Origin: Glandiceps talaboti
Taxonomy: Eukaryota; Hemichordata; Enteropneusta; Spengelidae
Direction: 5' to 3'
Length of the DNA: 64,000 bases
Assembly (NCBI RefSeq): GCF_964340395.1
Contig: NC_135558.1
Location: 18,715,371 to 18,779,370 of the forward strand
This document shows positions 1 to 14,634 of this stretch, piece by piece. Every line of letters begins with the position of its first letter. Position 1 is the stretch's first letter. The notes beneath the pieces were generated by a model. That model made no database searches. It was not told the origin of the DNA and saw only the letters and a program-made list of their open reading frames with translations. The translations under genes were made by a program, and so were the position numbers.

Positions 1-20
1 TTTTGTACTATATTCATACT

Positions 21-53
<33 letters not shown>

Positions 54-80
54 ATGTATGTATGTATGTATGTATGTATG

Positions 81-141
<61 letters not shown>

Positions 142-240
142 TGTATGTATGTATGTATGTATGTACGTACGTACGTACGTACGTGACGGTGTGTGTATGT
201 GTGTGTGTGTGTGTGTGTTTGTGTGTATGAATACACATGC
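1..240. repeat. GTAT/GT microsatellite
   Basis: A long run of GTAT units flanked by GT repeats, with a short GTAC stretch near 165-184. Open frames on both strands here are low-complexity artefacts. No gene signal is visible between this block and 860. Confidence 0.97.
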
Positions 241-834
241 TCTATGTTAAAATACGATTAGAATATTTCAGTGTTTTGCCCATGACTTTGAACTCCGTCT
301 CACACATGCCCACTCATCCTACATACTGTGAAGGAATCCTTTTTTTGTGCACATACAATACTATATAATTTTCACATTGTCAAATAAAAGAACCAGAAAT
401 TATGTCTTGGAATCGATACAATCCACAATTTAATTCAAATCAATCATAAATACCCATCGATAACATTTCAGTCGTTTGGCCCGGCTGACGCCTAATTTCA
501 GAAGGGCGCCACCACAGGTAAGTTTACAATTAAATGAAACTGCGATGGTGACGTGATATGCATTTTTGTAAATTATAGGACCTGGTATAACCTGTCTCGG
601 TGTTCTACAGTTCTGAATGGTTTCTACATACAACTAATTTCAACCCAATTTTTTATTTCAATACAGTCTTATATTCTGTTGTTACAGCTGAAGAGACTTT
701 TTAAAAATCAATTTGTCTTCAAAAATTAACTTGATAATAAAATTACAAATGCGCTCACACACACACACACCAAACCAATTAATACACACATGTCAGACTT
801 AGTAATAAATACTAAGGCTGTTGACAATCAATCA

Positions 835-862
<28 letters not shown>
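241..862. other. intergenic, no gene seen
   Basis: AT-rich unique-looking sequence with a short CA repeat near 756-770 and an AT run from about 832. No exon with family similarity or paired splice sites was recognised. Confidence 0.5.
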
Positions 863-868
<6 letters not shown>

Positions 869-911
869 GATGAGTGAGGGATACGCACCTCACGAAACAG
901 TTCTGTAGGGT
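863..911 (+). ncRNA. hammerhead ribozyme (type I), Penelope-like
   Basis: The conserved core CTGATGA lies at 867-873 and GAAA at 894-897. Stem II is a perfect 6-bp pairing of GTGAGG (874-879) with CCTCAC (888-893) around an 8-nt loop. Stem III is ACAG/CTGT (897-900 with 903-906) with a 2-nt loop. The predicted cleavage follows A907. Stem I pairs ACCC (863-866) with GGGT (908-911). Short stem III type I hammerheads are known from Penelope-like elements and animal retrozymes. The flanks are AT microsatellites. Self-cleavage is inferred, not shown. Confidence 0.8.
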
Positions 912-945
912 CAATAGCATGTAATTTTGTTCATATTTTCAAAAC

Positions 946-947
<2 letters not shown>

Positions 948-1006
<59 letters not shown>
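948..1006. repeat. AT microsatellite
   Basis: An uninterrupted TA run between the hammerhead at 863-911 and the inverted element at 1010-1188. Shorter TA runs lie at 832-861 and 1244-1262. Confidence 0.95.
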
Positions 1007-1010
<4 letters not shown>

Positions 1011-1033
1011 TTTGGTAGTACTGGAACTCTTTC

Positions 1034-1074
1034 TTGTAACTCGGAGTTTCACGCATAGTGCGATCATCAGACAA
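1034..1074 (-). ncRNA. hammerhead-like motif, minus strand
   Basis: On the minus strand the order is TTGT (stem I), CTGATGA, then T-CGCA-CTA-TGCG-T, GAAA, a small stem III (ACT/AGT around CCG), a T at the cleavage position, and ACAA closing stem I. Stem II has only four Watson-Crick pairs and a T-T mismatch next to the core, so activity may be weak. Its mirror copy is at 1115-1155. Confidence 0.5.
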
Positions 1075-1114
1075 TTCAATGAATTGTCTGATGATCGCAC
1101 TATACTATAATGAA

Positions 1115-1155
1115 TTGTCTGATGATCGCACTATGCGTGAAACTCCAAGTTACAA
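1115..1155 (+). ncRNA. hammerhead-like motif, plus strand
   Basis: Same layout as the minus-strand motif at 1034-1074: TTGT/ACAA stem I, core CTGATGA, CGCA/TGCG stem II, core GAAA, and stem III ACT/AGT. The only difference is a change in the stem III loop (CCA instead of CCG), which leaves the pairs intact. The predicted cleavage lies between 1151 and 1152. Confidence 0.5.
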
Positions 1156-1413
1156 CCAAGAAAGAGTTCAAGTACTACCAAAACTATTACGCTCTGCCAC
1201 TGCGGTATAGAGCACTGTCTTAGCAGATTAATACTCACCAAGTTATATATATATATATATATAAACTTAATATCAGAAATCAGGAGATGTAAAGACAAAT
1301 TCTTCCTTGCTAACTACACCAGAAAAAACCCCCCATAGATTTGTCTGAATATCTTGTTACCTAATGTTCTAGACAAAATCTAGATGAACATACAGACCTT
1401 ATCAATCTGACAC

Positions 1414-1457
1414 AGTCATCTGATGATCTCAGAAGTGAGAAACTCCGAGTTATGACT
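1414..1457 (+). ncRNA. decayed hammerhead-like motif
   Basis: CTGATGA at 1420-1426 is followed by a possible CTCA/TGAG helix and then AAACTCCGAGTT, as in the motif at 1115-1155. Stem I is a different 6-bp helix, AGTCAT with ATGACT. Relative to the neighbour, the core appears to lack a base next to GAAA, so this copy is probably inactive. The change of both stem I strands argues for a real ribozyme ancestor. Confidence 0.4.
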
Positions 1458-1771
1458 TAGGATCTCCTAATTTTTCATATTAAATACATTATGCTGTAAC
1501 TGTGTTTCCATAATAGGGTTCATTACTTGGCAATAAAACATGCCTTCAGCTGCAGCAGGTACAACAACGTATTAAAACATATCACGAATATGAACAGATA
1601 TGGAAAAAAAACTTCTCCAAAGAACATGAACAGATTTGTTTAACTAGATGTACATTTCTATAATGTTATATAATTTGAAATGTACATGGACAAAAACAGA
1701 CATGGCAGCATCTTGAAACTAACACAAAGGTATTCCAATGCCATGGTTCTCTGTACTACATTCAGCCATCA

Positions 1772-3327
<1,556 letters not shown>

Positions 3328-3817
3328 TAGTTCATACTGAGTGATCACACAGTCGCGTGGTCAATGCCAAGTGCAGGTAACGAGAGGACACCGGCGATTT
3401 GATATTCGATCAGCTGTGACCTTCAAAGTTTAAAGGTCACTGAATGGGTTGGAATATTTCATTTTGAGTGAGGAGGGCCAATTACTGCTGCAAGCTTCAC
3501 TACGCATGAGTTCTGTGAATGGAAATAACCCTAAACGATATTGTCTTAGGGAATTCTTTCATGTATGTAACGTTTATATTACTTTCCATTGACAGTTTAA
3601 AGTTTTGGCAAAACTTTATAAGTGATCATCAATGAAATGAAGCAATGAAGCAATCAGTTCGACCGCCCTCTTTCAGAACGAATGGTTTTTCATACCCATA
3701 AGTCATTGCGCCGTTGTCTGATATACACCTACAAAATGGCAGCTCTCGATAGGTCATGTATTCGGTAAACTCACAGTCTGTGATAATTCATACTCAAAAA
3801 CCGGAAAACCGCCAACA
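3328..3817. promoter_or_regulatory. divergent promoter between C1orf53-like and DENND1
   Basis: 490 bp between the two start codons. It is less AT-rich than its surroundings and has several CpG dinucleotides. On the plus strand, AAAATGGCAGC near 3733 resembles a YY1 site and ACCGGAA near 3800 an ETS site. On the minus side, AATGGCGGAAG at the second ATG of the C1orf53-like gene combines the same two motifs. No TATA box is convincing. The transcription starts are inferred, not seen. Confidence 0.6.
3736..3768 (+). CDS. possible upstream ORF of DENND1
   Basis: A 10-codon frame (MAALDRSCIR, then TAA) in a strong context, AAAATGG. It ends 49 nt before the DENND1 start. It matters only if transcription begins upstream of 3736. 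Confidence 0.35.
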   Translation: MAALDRSCIR

Positions 3818-3834
3818 ATGGGTTCTCGAGTGAG
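3818..3834 (+). CDS. DENND1: DENND1 exon 1
   Basis: Encodes MGSRV plus two bases of the next codon, then a GTAAGG donor. The 4 kb intron 1 follows. Confidence 0.85.
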
Positions 3835-6800
3835 GTAAGGATGTATCATATATTAGAAGTAAACAATACATTACATATACAAGTGTAAGTTGACTTTTGA
3901 AGTTAATCCAGCCGCCCCTTTTTGGCCACGGAACATTGTTGTTGCTGTCAGTATCACCAGAAATTATCGTAGGACCCAGGTTTACATGTCGTGGAGGTTT
4001 TTATGTGTGCTGTTTCTTGTATCTCCTTGAATTTGCCAGTTTCCCAGTGATTCAAATCAGAAGCGGTTTCGCGGCAAAAATAAAAATGATTGGACAGTTC
4101 GTTGAGAGGTGGAAGAGATTTTGAATCAATTGAGGTGAAATTTGATGTACATCCGTAGGAAGTAGGAACACAAATCCTCGGGATCTTGTATATAGGAAGT
4201 AGTAAAAAAGAGGGTTACTCAGATTTCTCTGGTGAACTGTTATTGATTGATTGAAGGTCCACATCGATATATTTGCTAAGACTGTAAATCACTGCCGGAT
4301 ACTATATTAAATTCTTCTTAATTTGATTATAACAGGTGTACACTTCCGCATGGGGGGGGGGGGGGGTATACTGAACACAAATTCACGAAGCCCAACAAAC
4401 CACGAAACTGAACGGGTAATATTATATGACAGGTCGAAAACATGTGATGTTTCGATGTCTCTTTGTATGAAACAATAAACAAGGAAACAGTTCAAGTCGT
4501 ATAATTAATAGTTATGTGGAGACCTTCACACAGGTGTTTGAGTAGACAATGAATTGATATTATAGAGTGGATGAATAGATATGCCAGACGTAATGATTAA
4601 TGGGGTGCCCTGCAGTAAACCACAGGTGAAAACAAAGACATTATTATTGTTAATGTGGAAATAACACACATACATAGGTCTTTTGTCTTGCCTTGTTATC
4701 ATTACCTTCACATTTGAAAGTTTATTACTCTCAATTCTGTTCCACAATTATCACTTTGTTACACATAACTGTTAAAATCAACAACATTATACAGATCTTA
4801 GAGATAATGTAATCAGAAGAATCATAAGTGGGTTGGTAATAACATTCTACAGTTCGTTGGAAGGGGGGTTTCTGTATTACAATACAGTGAGTCATAATTG
4901 TATCTCAGCTATTATAATATGTACACAATTTCTTGTGTTCATCCTGTGTTGGAGGTAGTATATATTGTACGATTGGAGTGGTGGGGACCGAAACCATACT
5001 CAAATATATTTAATTGACTCATTACTAGCCAGACAGTTTCTGATTTGTATTGACTTTTTATGCTAACATGACTATTTATATTATATGTGTAACTTCCAAA
5101 ACGAATTGGGCCAACAGTACATCTACAGTAATTCAATATGTTAGTAAGACATGTAGAACGGACCAGTGCTGCTGATGCATATTTTTGAATATCAACCAAG
5201 TTGTTGTATTTGTAATGATCTTGGAGTAAATATGTGGAGCTATTTAAGAGCATTAAGTTTTAGCAAATCTTAAACATGTTCTATCCAATGTCAAAATACA
5301 CATGGAGAGTGTTCACAGCAAAACACATTGCTATGTTCATGCTAGACTCTCTCACAGTCCTCGAAGCATCGCATTGCTAAAAGGGTTGTTTTGTATGTAC
5401 CGATATCTACTGCATAATTGTACTCGAATATCCTTGTAGTGTGGGCCCTCATCGACTACATAGGGCCAGTCACCTGTTGACGTGTTATTGTGATGCCCCG
5501 AGGAACATCACAATAACACAGAGCATTGAAGTACATGTAACACATCAACAAATGATTAGCACTGACTACATGATGTATGTAGTCAATGAGGGCCCATAGT
5601 ACAAGGATATTCTAGTATAATTATGACATAGATATTGGTACATACAAAATAGTTAATAATGATACTCCTGAGGACTGGTGAGAGAGTCAAGGTTCAAACT
5701 TCAAGATTATTTCTAAGAATAATGAAATGTGAAACTCATTTAGTCCTGTATGGGATGTTGAGTAGTACACTGAAGATGAATGAAGGATTACATGTACATT
5801 TCAATACTCATTCTTTTGTTCATAACCACCAACGTTTTTCGTATGTAAGCTCTGCCCCACAACTGTTCCTCACCCATAGTACAATCCTAATCTGATATAG
5901 GCTTTTAACATCATTCATTCTGTGCATTGTATGGGGAGTCTAGTGTTTTGATAGAGTGATACCAAACATGGCAGATTGAGATATAAAATGTTATGTCTGT
6001 GAGGTACAATGTAGAGTCAAATGAAGCGATAAAAAAACAGACTCGTGACTGCAGTGGACGATACTTCATCCATGTACCTGACATACTTCCCTACAAGTGA
6101 ACCATATACATGTAACATGCAAATGCTAAATCCTAAAATAGCATTTTAAGGAAGTTAATGAAAAGAATCTCGGCACACTAGTAGCACTAAGTGTTTTGTT
6201 AATGGTCTGAATTCTTGCAACAAAGAGTGAAATCTAGTAAATCTGTGCAGATTTACATGTATATACACGTACCATAACCTTGTATTAATATCATTTTTTT
6301 GTTGTATGGAACCCTTGTTCCCTTCAGAGAACTTGGGTAGACTGTATTCTGATTATCTAACAATAACACTGGTTGGGTGCACACTTACAATGACAATGTA
6401 CTCAGGTACATTTTCCAGCTTCCCACCTTTCACAAAAACACTTTCATGTATATTGCTACATGTAACTGTTGGAGTGGTGGTACACGTAGACTAAATGCTG
6501 AATATTGTGTGAATTTTCCTTCTATAAATGTTTGTTCATGTAGCCTGGGACCATGGAAAGACACTTTAGCTTTTTATGTAGCTTAGGTCTTAGCCTGGGT
6601 ATGTCATAGGATTTAGATTATACTGTATTGTTTCCCTTTAAATAAGGACAATGGAAAATGAGGTGGTGGTTGTGTACATTGCATTTTGTTCCAAAAATCT
6701 AGGAGAGGTGAAGAGCTTGTGCTCAGAAATTAAAATTCGGCTTGTTGCTCTGTCTGGAAGGTGAACACTGGCAGTGTTTTTGCTAAGGTTGGGGAACCTC

Positions 6801-9800
6801 GGTAGCAGAAAGGGAGAAAGGGGTAAAAATGGCAGCATTTCCCCATAGAGTCTATGGTAATTTTGTTTGGGAACCCAGTTAGGAAAAATGACATGGGAAC
6901 TCTGGTAGATTTTACCTACATGTACATTGTAGTATTTGTACTTACTGCCCTTAGCAAAAACACTGACTGGGATTGTGTTCAACTACGTACAATTCCAAAA
7001 CAGATTTGTTGGAACTGGTGTAAACATACACATGAATCATTACAAACACACATTTTTCAACCTTTATACTGAAGTAAGATCAAGTGAACAGCTACATATA
7101 TTCATTCCCTGTAACACAATATATAGTATCATCATGTAGGTAGAAATATTACAAGGCCAGATCTTATTTCTTGAACTATTCCAACCTTGTGTTTGCCAAA
7201 TATTTATATATGCCTGGACATCTTCAGGGTCAAGTGAACCTTGAAGTGGCCATATGGGTGAGGATTAGGTGATTTTTTAATTTATGAAGCAATTTTATGA
7301 TGGCTTTCTACTGAAAAATCAATGTGAAACAACATTGACAAAGTATGTGTTTGTAACACAATACACTGTGAAGAGCTAAAAAATGTGTTTAAAAAGTTTG
7401 TTAGCACAATAACAAACAATTTACACAGTTATTAAGCTTTCTGTATTGAGTAACAAATAAGGACTTGGCAGACGTTGTTTCACATTAATTTTCCAAGTAG
7501 GAAGCCATGATAAAATTGTTTTATAAATTAAAAAATCCAAAATAAATACCCCAATCCTCATCCATATGGCTGACTTAAATCTGAGACACAAAGTGTTAAA
7601 GGCATATGTTGGACTAAGTTTAACATTTGGGTATCAGGTTTGAAAACAGACCTATTAAAAAAAAATTGTGTGGTTCTGATTATGCTCAGTTTTAGAATAG
7701 GTGGGGTAGGTAGATTTAAAAAAAAAAATGTTTGGCCTAGTTTGTAATTTGTACCGGTTTGTTATACTACACGTAGATAAATTGTAAAATGATGGCGACT
7801 GACAATTTTCTACTGTAACAGTAATTATTTTTCATGTTCTGCTATTTTTCAGAGAGAACCCAGATCGTATATTAGAATGTCTTGTAGAAGTCAGTGCACC
7901 CAAAGACAGGACGTCAGGTTAGTAGAATGTTGTCCTTATGCAATGATTTATTATATTTACATTCCATATACTTCAAGTGATTTATTTGTTAATTAAGTAA
8001 CATTAACATTTCTGTTGTTATACTGATTTACACTGTCAAGTGTTGGATTAAGTGGACTGTAATGGTGTGTATTGTTTGATTAACTGGAATATAGTGGTTG
8101 CCAGTATTTTTAAAAGTATAACAGATTCGGTGAACAAATTGTTTATTGTATGAAGGTTTGCAAGTATTTCTTACAATGTGGTGACTAACAAGAAATCCCA
8201 GTTTTCTCATTTTGACTCACACACAACAAAATTTGGCTATCATTATTAGAGGGCACTGCTGGTATGCACATGTAAATGTACTTGTATTTCTGTTACGTGA
8301 TTTGCTGCAGTTGTGTGACTGTGCTTGATATGAGCAACTCGACTCTATTCACCACAGCCATGCAAAATCTCAGTGATGATGTTGAGGTCAAAAAACTATG
8401 AACTGATAGGGTTATCCCTTCAAACTGATACCATCTGCTGACCTAATGCAGAATATTACAAAAATGTTGAATGTTTCAGGTATAGTTTTGTACTAGAGAA
8501 TACATGTATAGACATGGATTACCCCATTTTCAGTTTTTCTTTGAAATGTCAGACATGCAGATTTTGTAGAGTTTTTGTGTGATCTTTACATTATTTACAA
8601 ATTGGGAATCCTTCTTTTAACACTTGATAACAGATGTTTTGCATGGCTCAAGTGAAGAGACAGTGGTGAGAATTGAGTCACAGAAGTGTAGCCACACAAG
8701 TAGAATTAACCTGTCATTTTACTCAGGTTCCCCCAAATATAAATTTTAGCTTACCTTGAACTTCAGATGTGGTTAACAAAGAGTGAGTGAGTGAATGAAT
8801 GAATGGATGAATGAATGAATGAATGAACGAATGAACGAACAAATGAATGATTAAATGAATGAATGAATTAATGGATGAATGAATGAAATTTATTTCACCA
8901 GATAACAAAAATAAGCTACACTTTCAGAGAACATACATGTACATATGATACAAATATACAAAATGAATACAAAAGAAATACACAATTGTTATCTGATGTG
9001 GACCATGGAAATAGTTCAGAGGAACTTAGTCTTGTCAATGGTTCATACATTTTCATGATAATGGGAGGCAACAATCATACAGGAAAATGGTATTGAAAAA
9101 CAAAATTACAATGGTATAACATGTATGATGATGTACAATGGAACCCTATAAGTAAGGTGTACTGGTAATAGATTTTTTGCACGCTCTGTAAGATTTGCCA
9201 ACATAAACAAAAAACATGGTCTGTAAGAGATGCTGTGCCGTATAATCCTCTCTCTGTCAACTCACACAAAGAGAAGATGGATTTGGTTTGAATTGTATGA
9301 CATATCTTACAATGTAAATTCTAGCAAAAACAAAGATAATGCTAAATGCAATATAGGAAATGAAATTATGATCAAATTAAGTGAAAGAGGAACAACTTAC
9401 ATGCTATTCCAACTAAAACCAAATTATGTAGTACAAATGTAAGTGTCACCAACTGCATTATAAATAGTGTAATGTTAGTTTCAAGTCCGGTTTGAAATTA
9501 GCAGTAGTACAGGACACATATACACTACTGGTACCTAACATCATATCTAGAGTACTAGAGGTATAAGGTGGTAGACTGTTTAGACCACTGGAAATCAATA
9601 GAAAACTGTAGCTAAAATAAAAATCATGTAGCTATAGCAGTAGTTCAGGACACAAAGACTACCGCAGGGCTCAAAATTAACGGTAGTCATGTGTTCACCA
9701 TAATTTGCCGCCAGTAGCCCACCCAGGCTACCATTGATTATGTGATGATTTAAAGAATGGAAGATTTATTGTCATGAAAATATTTTAATAACACACATAT

Positions 9801-12800
9801 TTCCATTAGAGGAACTCTGTTTTCAGTTCAGGAATATTGGACTATTGGTCACCATCCTTGGACTACCACTCTCTGAAGTCACTAGTCCAGGACACATACA
9901 TGTAGACTACCCAACGTTATATCTAATCTATAGACTAACAAAGTTATAGAGTACATGTAGTTTGTTAGACAATGGATATCAATGTAGAAAACTGTAGCAG
10001 AAACAATTCATTTGGCTATATCTGACTACCAAGGGTAAAGGTATATGTAACTTTGAGGCCGAGTTTCAAGGCTGCCAATATTAATTTTGCTGTCAATGTT
10101 TGTCATATTTGTGAGAGATGAGAGTTTCACCTGGCAACTACTGATAACAGTGATGTCATATTAGGAACTAGGAATGTGGGGTAGGAATAAAAAGGTAAAC
10201 ATAGACATGTACAACAATGCATATAAATTCCTGAGTTAATTTAAATATCAGAGAAAAACAGGAAAATGTATCATGAAAACATGTCAAAAGTGACAATTTG
10301 TGAAAACGTGATAAAAAATATACTTCTTTAAAATGTAACAACAGATTTGAAAATTTGAATTTGGAAAATTGAGAATGAGATAAAAAATATTTATTCATTT
10401 CTTTATGTACATGTATGTATATTTATTTATTTATTTAGGGTCACAGACTAGGCTACATTGTGTAGTTCACACCCAACTATTTCTGTGGCCCTGACCAGAT
10501 CTATGATTCTGATCATTATAATTTCATTCTTTGATGTATACACTTTTGACTCGATGTATCTGGTGATATACATGTAATCAGTTAAAAAATTATGAAATTC
10601 AAATTCATTTCAAAATGGAAACAAAAGTAGAAAATAAACAAGTGACTTTTTGGTGTCAAGCTGTGTGTCACTAACTGATACCATCAACTCAGAGAATTGA
10701 CAGTATTTCTGTGTCAGGCATTATTGGGTATATACAATGTAATGCTTTCAGAAAAAAAGAATATAGTAATTGACGGTGGGGTTCTCATGTAGGACAATAT
10801 CCCCTTCATGATCCAAAGCCTTGAACACACATGTATGTGATTTTGTTGTTGATCACCTACATGTACATGTAGATATGGGGAAAACAGATGTCTGAATAAA
10901 TAGAGCAAGTGTTGTTTGAAAACAGTTCATGATACCATAACTTCTAGACTGTACATGTATATCATTATCAGTGGTTACTCACTCATAGATTTGGCTCATA
11001 TCGACATTTGCTTTCAATACAGTAGTTACAGACTGATGAACTGTCCCCATTACATTTGCCCTTCGTAGTACTTTGCAGCGTAAGTGTCATCTGTGTGTTC
11101 GTAAATTTCCCACGTCATGTACATTTGTATTGTAGGCAGACTTCAGACTGGTTTTTGCTCAGTTGCGTCACACCACTATCTATTGCCCCACTTCCGTGCA
11201 AGAATAGTGTTACTGTTATGTGTCCATTTGTCAAAAGATGTGGAGTACTATGGGTGTCTACATGTATGTATCACTTAGTGTTCTGTAGGCAATTTACAGA
11301 ATGTGGCCTTGAGGAGGTTACAATGAGACAGCTTTCAATACTTAATCTGGTTTTAAATGCTACAAAGATTGACTGTTTAGTGAAATAGAATGTGCTGAAC
11401 CTGCATGCAGAGTGGATGTCTACATTTTTTGTAAGGATGATTTGTATGCAAAATGTACCTCAGGCTTTTAGTTTTACTAGGGTCTCACCAAAGTCTTTGA
11501 CTCTGTCTAGGATGATAAATATTACTCAATCTACGTATCAGTGTCTCCCCCCCCCCCCCCCCCCATCCAGTCTGGATGCCAACGTGGTCTCGAACAGAGG
11601 TGTAAATCGTAACAATACTGTATAGGAACTAGACTACATTTGTACACCCCCCTCCCCCACACAGCTTTATTGTTCTTCCCCTCCTTAACATATCCTAGAG
11701 TCCAGTGGTGTGGGGATTTTTTGGAAAAAGTTGAGAACCAAAAATCCCCACTTGACTAGATCATAGATTGTAGGTTATCCATAACATTGAAATGTGCATG
11801 AAACTGTTGATCTGACAAAAAGTATATCGTTGTAGCCAGGATGCAGAAATCTTAACAAATAAAACACAGGAAAGTTATTCTCAATATGTTACTAAATGTC
11901 GGCTTTTGATTTACTGATGCTCAAATTTTTAGAAATTATTTGATCATTCAATTAAATACATATTATGTTACACATAGGTTTTAGGCCAAAAGAAAGAAAA
12001 ATTATTTCTGGTCAGCACACATACACGTCAGCCTTTTTTTGCATGTTTGTCCAACCCATGCAGTCTGCAGATCCATGGGGAAATAGAAAAATAACCCTCC
12101 TACTTCAGTGAAGTCATCTGCAGAACAATCATGAACTAGCAAATGACATCTGCCCCACATACACACTTGGCTCTAGTCTAAAGTACTAAATAAAAAGAAC
12201 AGTAACTGCCATACATGTAGTAAATTGAGGGATAGGTTTGTTGAGAATTTTAAAAAAAAAATACGCCATTGCACAATTTTACACAAGCTGTCCCGACCAG
12301 AAACAATTCTTTGAATTTCTTTCTCCTTTTTGTTGGCAGAGTTCATTAGAGCTGTTTTGATGAATCCTGCCAAGGTTGATGAAAAATTTTCTTTCATATT
12401 TTTGTCACCTGTCATTTGTCATATCTGACAATTAAACAATGTAAAACATAGACACTCAAGTACATACGTATGAATCTCTGCATTATATTGTTGCCAGGAA
12501 CTAACATCCATCATATACATGTAGGACGTTTCATTTCCTTCTCTGTTCTACACTGCAGAACAAGGCAGCAGTTGTTCCAGGCTAGCTGCTATGATCAAAC
12601 CTGTCCATACTACAATTTGATTTACCTGTCCATACTTATATGGTTAATTCACATCAAAATTGATAACTGATCTGGATCTACGCCTACTCAGAGTGGTGGT
12701 TTCAATCCGGATCCAACTTAATTCAAATCAGATTGCAATCAGTTACATATAGGCACGGTACGGTCAGGCGCGTACTGGAGTGAATTAGTTTGATAATAAG

Positions 12801-14600
12801 TAATCTGAATCAAAGCTGGGTACATGTGTAGTCAGGTACGCTAAATGTACAAAATGTAGTTCAAATTGAATCCATCTTTCAGTTTTGTTTTTTTAGTGTA
12901 GACGGGAAGTGAATTCGATGCAGATAAAAGTGATCTGGATCTAAAGTTTAATTCAGATCAGATATGGACAGGGCTGTTTAGTATCTGATCGGTGTTAAAA
13001 GCTATTTATTTAGTAATCATATATCATGAAAATTGTGTCAAAATAATTAGTGAGTAATTAATTAACAGACACATTTTATTAGAGTTGACAAGACCACATT
13101 ACATTGTACAAATGTAGATACATGTACAATGTACTAATACATGTAACTAGAGGTGAACCAGAGTCTCTACAATACAAATCATGTTTTGTCTCAGTCAACT
13201 GTGGCTCTGAAGATTTACATAATACAAGATCTTTGTACTCTAGAGGATATCTGTGGCTTTGATTACCACCCTCAGCTCTAAGATGAAGAGAGATCTTGAT
13301 TTTCAAAACCACAGATGGAAGGTCTTTGGTGTTCTGCAATGGCGACAGAGAGCACGAGGGACTCTGTAGCACAGCATACAAATGTACAAGTCCAGAGCTC
13401 ACAGAAGTTAACTATTGTATAAACTGTTGAATTCTACCCATTAGGCTTTACTTGAATTTCAAGTTGATTTACACACCCAGTACTGTCGGCAAGCTGTCAT
13501 AAAACACACTTACATTTGACCTGTGCATTAGCTGTGACCTCAATGAAGTCTTTCACAATATCAGACAGACTCTCTTATAAACACATGCTCCAGTGCCTCT
13601 AGAGTTGCCTGCTTGATAATTTCAGACTACTTTTGAAGTTGTAGAACCATTGGGACTGGACACATACATGCATACCCTCTAGGCTCTAATGAAAGGCAAA
13701 CTTTTGTGATGGGTCAAAATCATGATAAAAACTGTGTTACCACTATGTGACTATTTAAGAGATATGAGAACACCAAATTTTGATGGGTCACAAGGAATTT
13801 TTGTGCTTCCCTATAGTCTAGTTCCTATATGGTATCTTTACGTTGTACACCTCCACTCATGTGGTTTAGTTAGAGTCCACATCCAGCATCCAGACTATAC
13901 TTCTACCAGCTGGCACATTGAATTGGCTAAGAGGACACTGACCAAATTGCTTATTAATAAATTTATTATACATAACAATATATTTTCTAGTAATCCACCA
14001 CTGATAACCCACTTTTCAGTCTATCAGGGCCATCACAGCTGCATATTTTATCCTGTTTAATACTACAAAATTTACCAGAAAGGAAATTCAGCCAAATACA
14101 ATGTACTTCAGTCAATCTTTTTTTTTTGGTAATTGGTTTGTACACTGGTTTATAATTTAGTAATTTACATGGTATAAACTTGGAAAAGTTTGTTGACCTA
14201 CTTGTACATTAATTGGCGTATACATTTTGTACAGTCATGTAGATGAAGAATGTGACATTTTGTGTATGTTAGAGTGTTAGTGTTACAGGACCACTTTATT
14301 GTAGGATGTGCAGTGAAGAATAACATGATAGAGAATCAGTCTGTTTGATTTGTAAGAAGGGTTGACCTTTTGTAACAAGGCATTCAGCTGTGCATTGACA
14401 GTGATTTACTGCTTGTTCACTGCCATCACATTTCAAAACACCGACTCCTTATTTTGTACAAAGAATTTAGTTGTTCTCTTGGGATTATTGTGTATGTGTA
14501 TGTGTATGTGTGTGCATGTATGTGTTTGTGTGTATGTGTGTATGTGTGTGTGCACATGCATGCACACGTTTGCATGTGTGTGTGCACGTATGTTGGTACA

Positions 14601-14634
<34 letters not shown>

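Larger units (their letters stand above)
1010..1188. mobile_element. inverted-repeat element with paired hammerhead-like motifs
   Basis: The left arm from 1010 and the right arm to 1188 are imperfect inverted copies of about 70 bp, with TTTTGGTAGTAC at one end and GTACTACCAAAA at the other. Each arm carries a hammerhead-like core, on opposite strands. A truncated third copy of the core start lies at 1084-1103. No coding sequence is present. It resembles the terminal part of a Penelope-like element or a non-autonomous retrozyme relative. Confidence 0.65.
3835..7852. other. DENND1 intron 1
   Basis: 4 kb with a G-run at about 4351-4366 and foldback elements at 5343-5690 and 7249-7570 (listed separately). 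No other gene seen. Confidence 0.75.

Noticed and set aside
3-250. Open frames of Tyr/Val/Cys/Met repeats on both strands
   Set aside because: They are translations of a GTAT/GT microsatellite.
3328-3348. N-terminal extension of the C1orf53-like frame to 3348
   Set aside because: It would start with GTG; the first ATG is at 3327.
11033-11041. CTGATGA as a further hammerhead core
   Set aside because: No stem II and no GAAA partner follows. Other isolated CTGATGA strings (for example 23695, 26882, 36772, 49024) fail in the same way.
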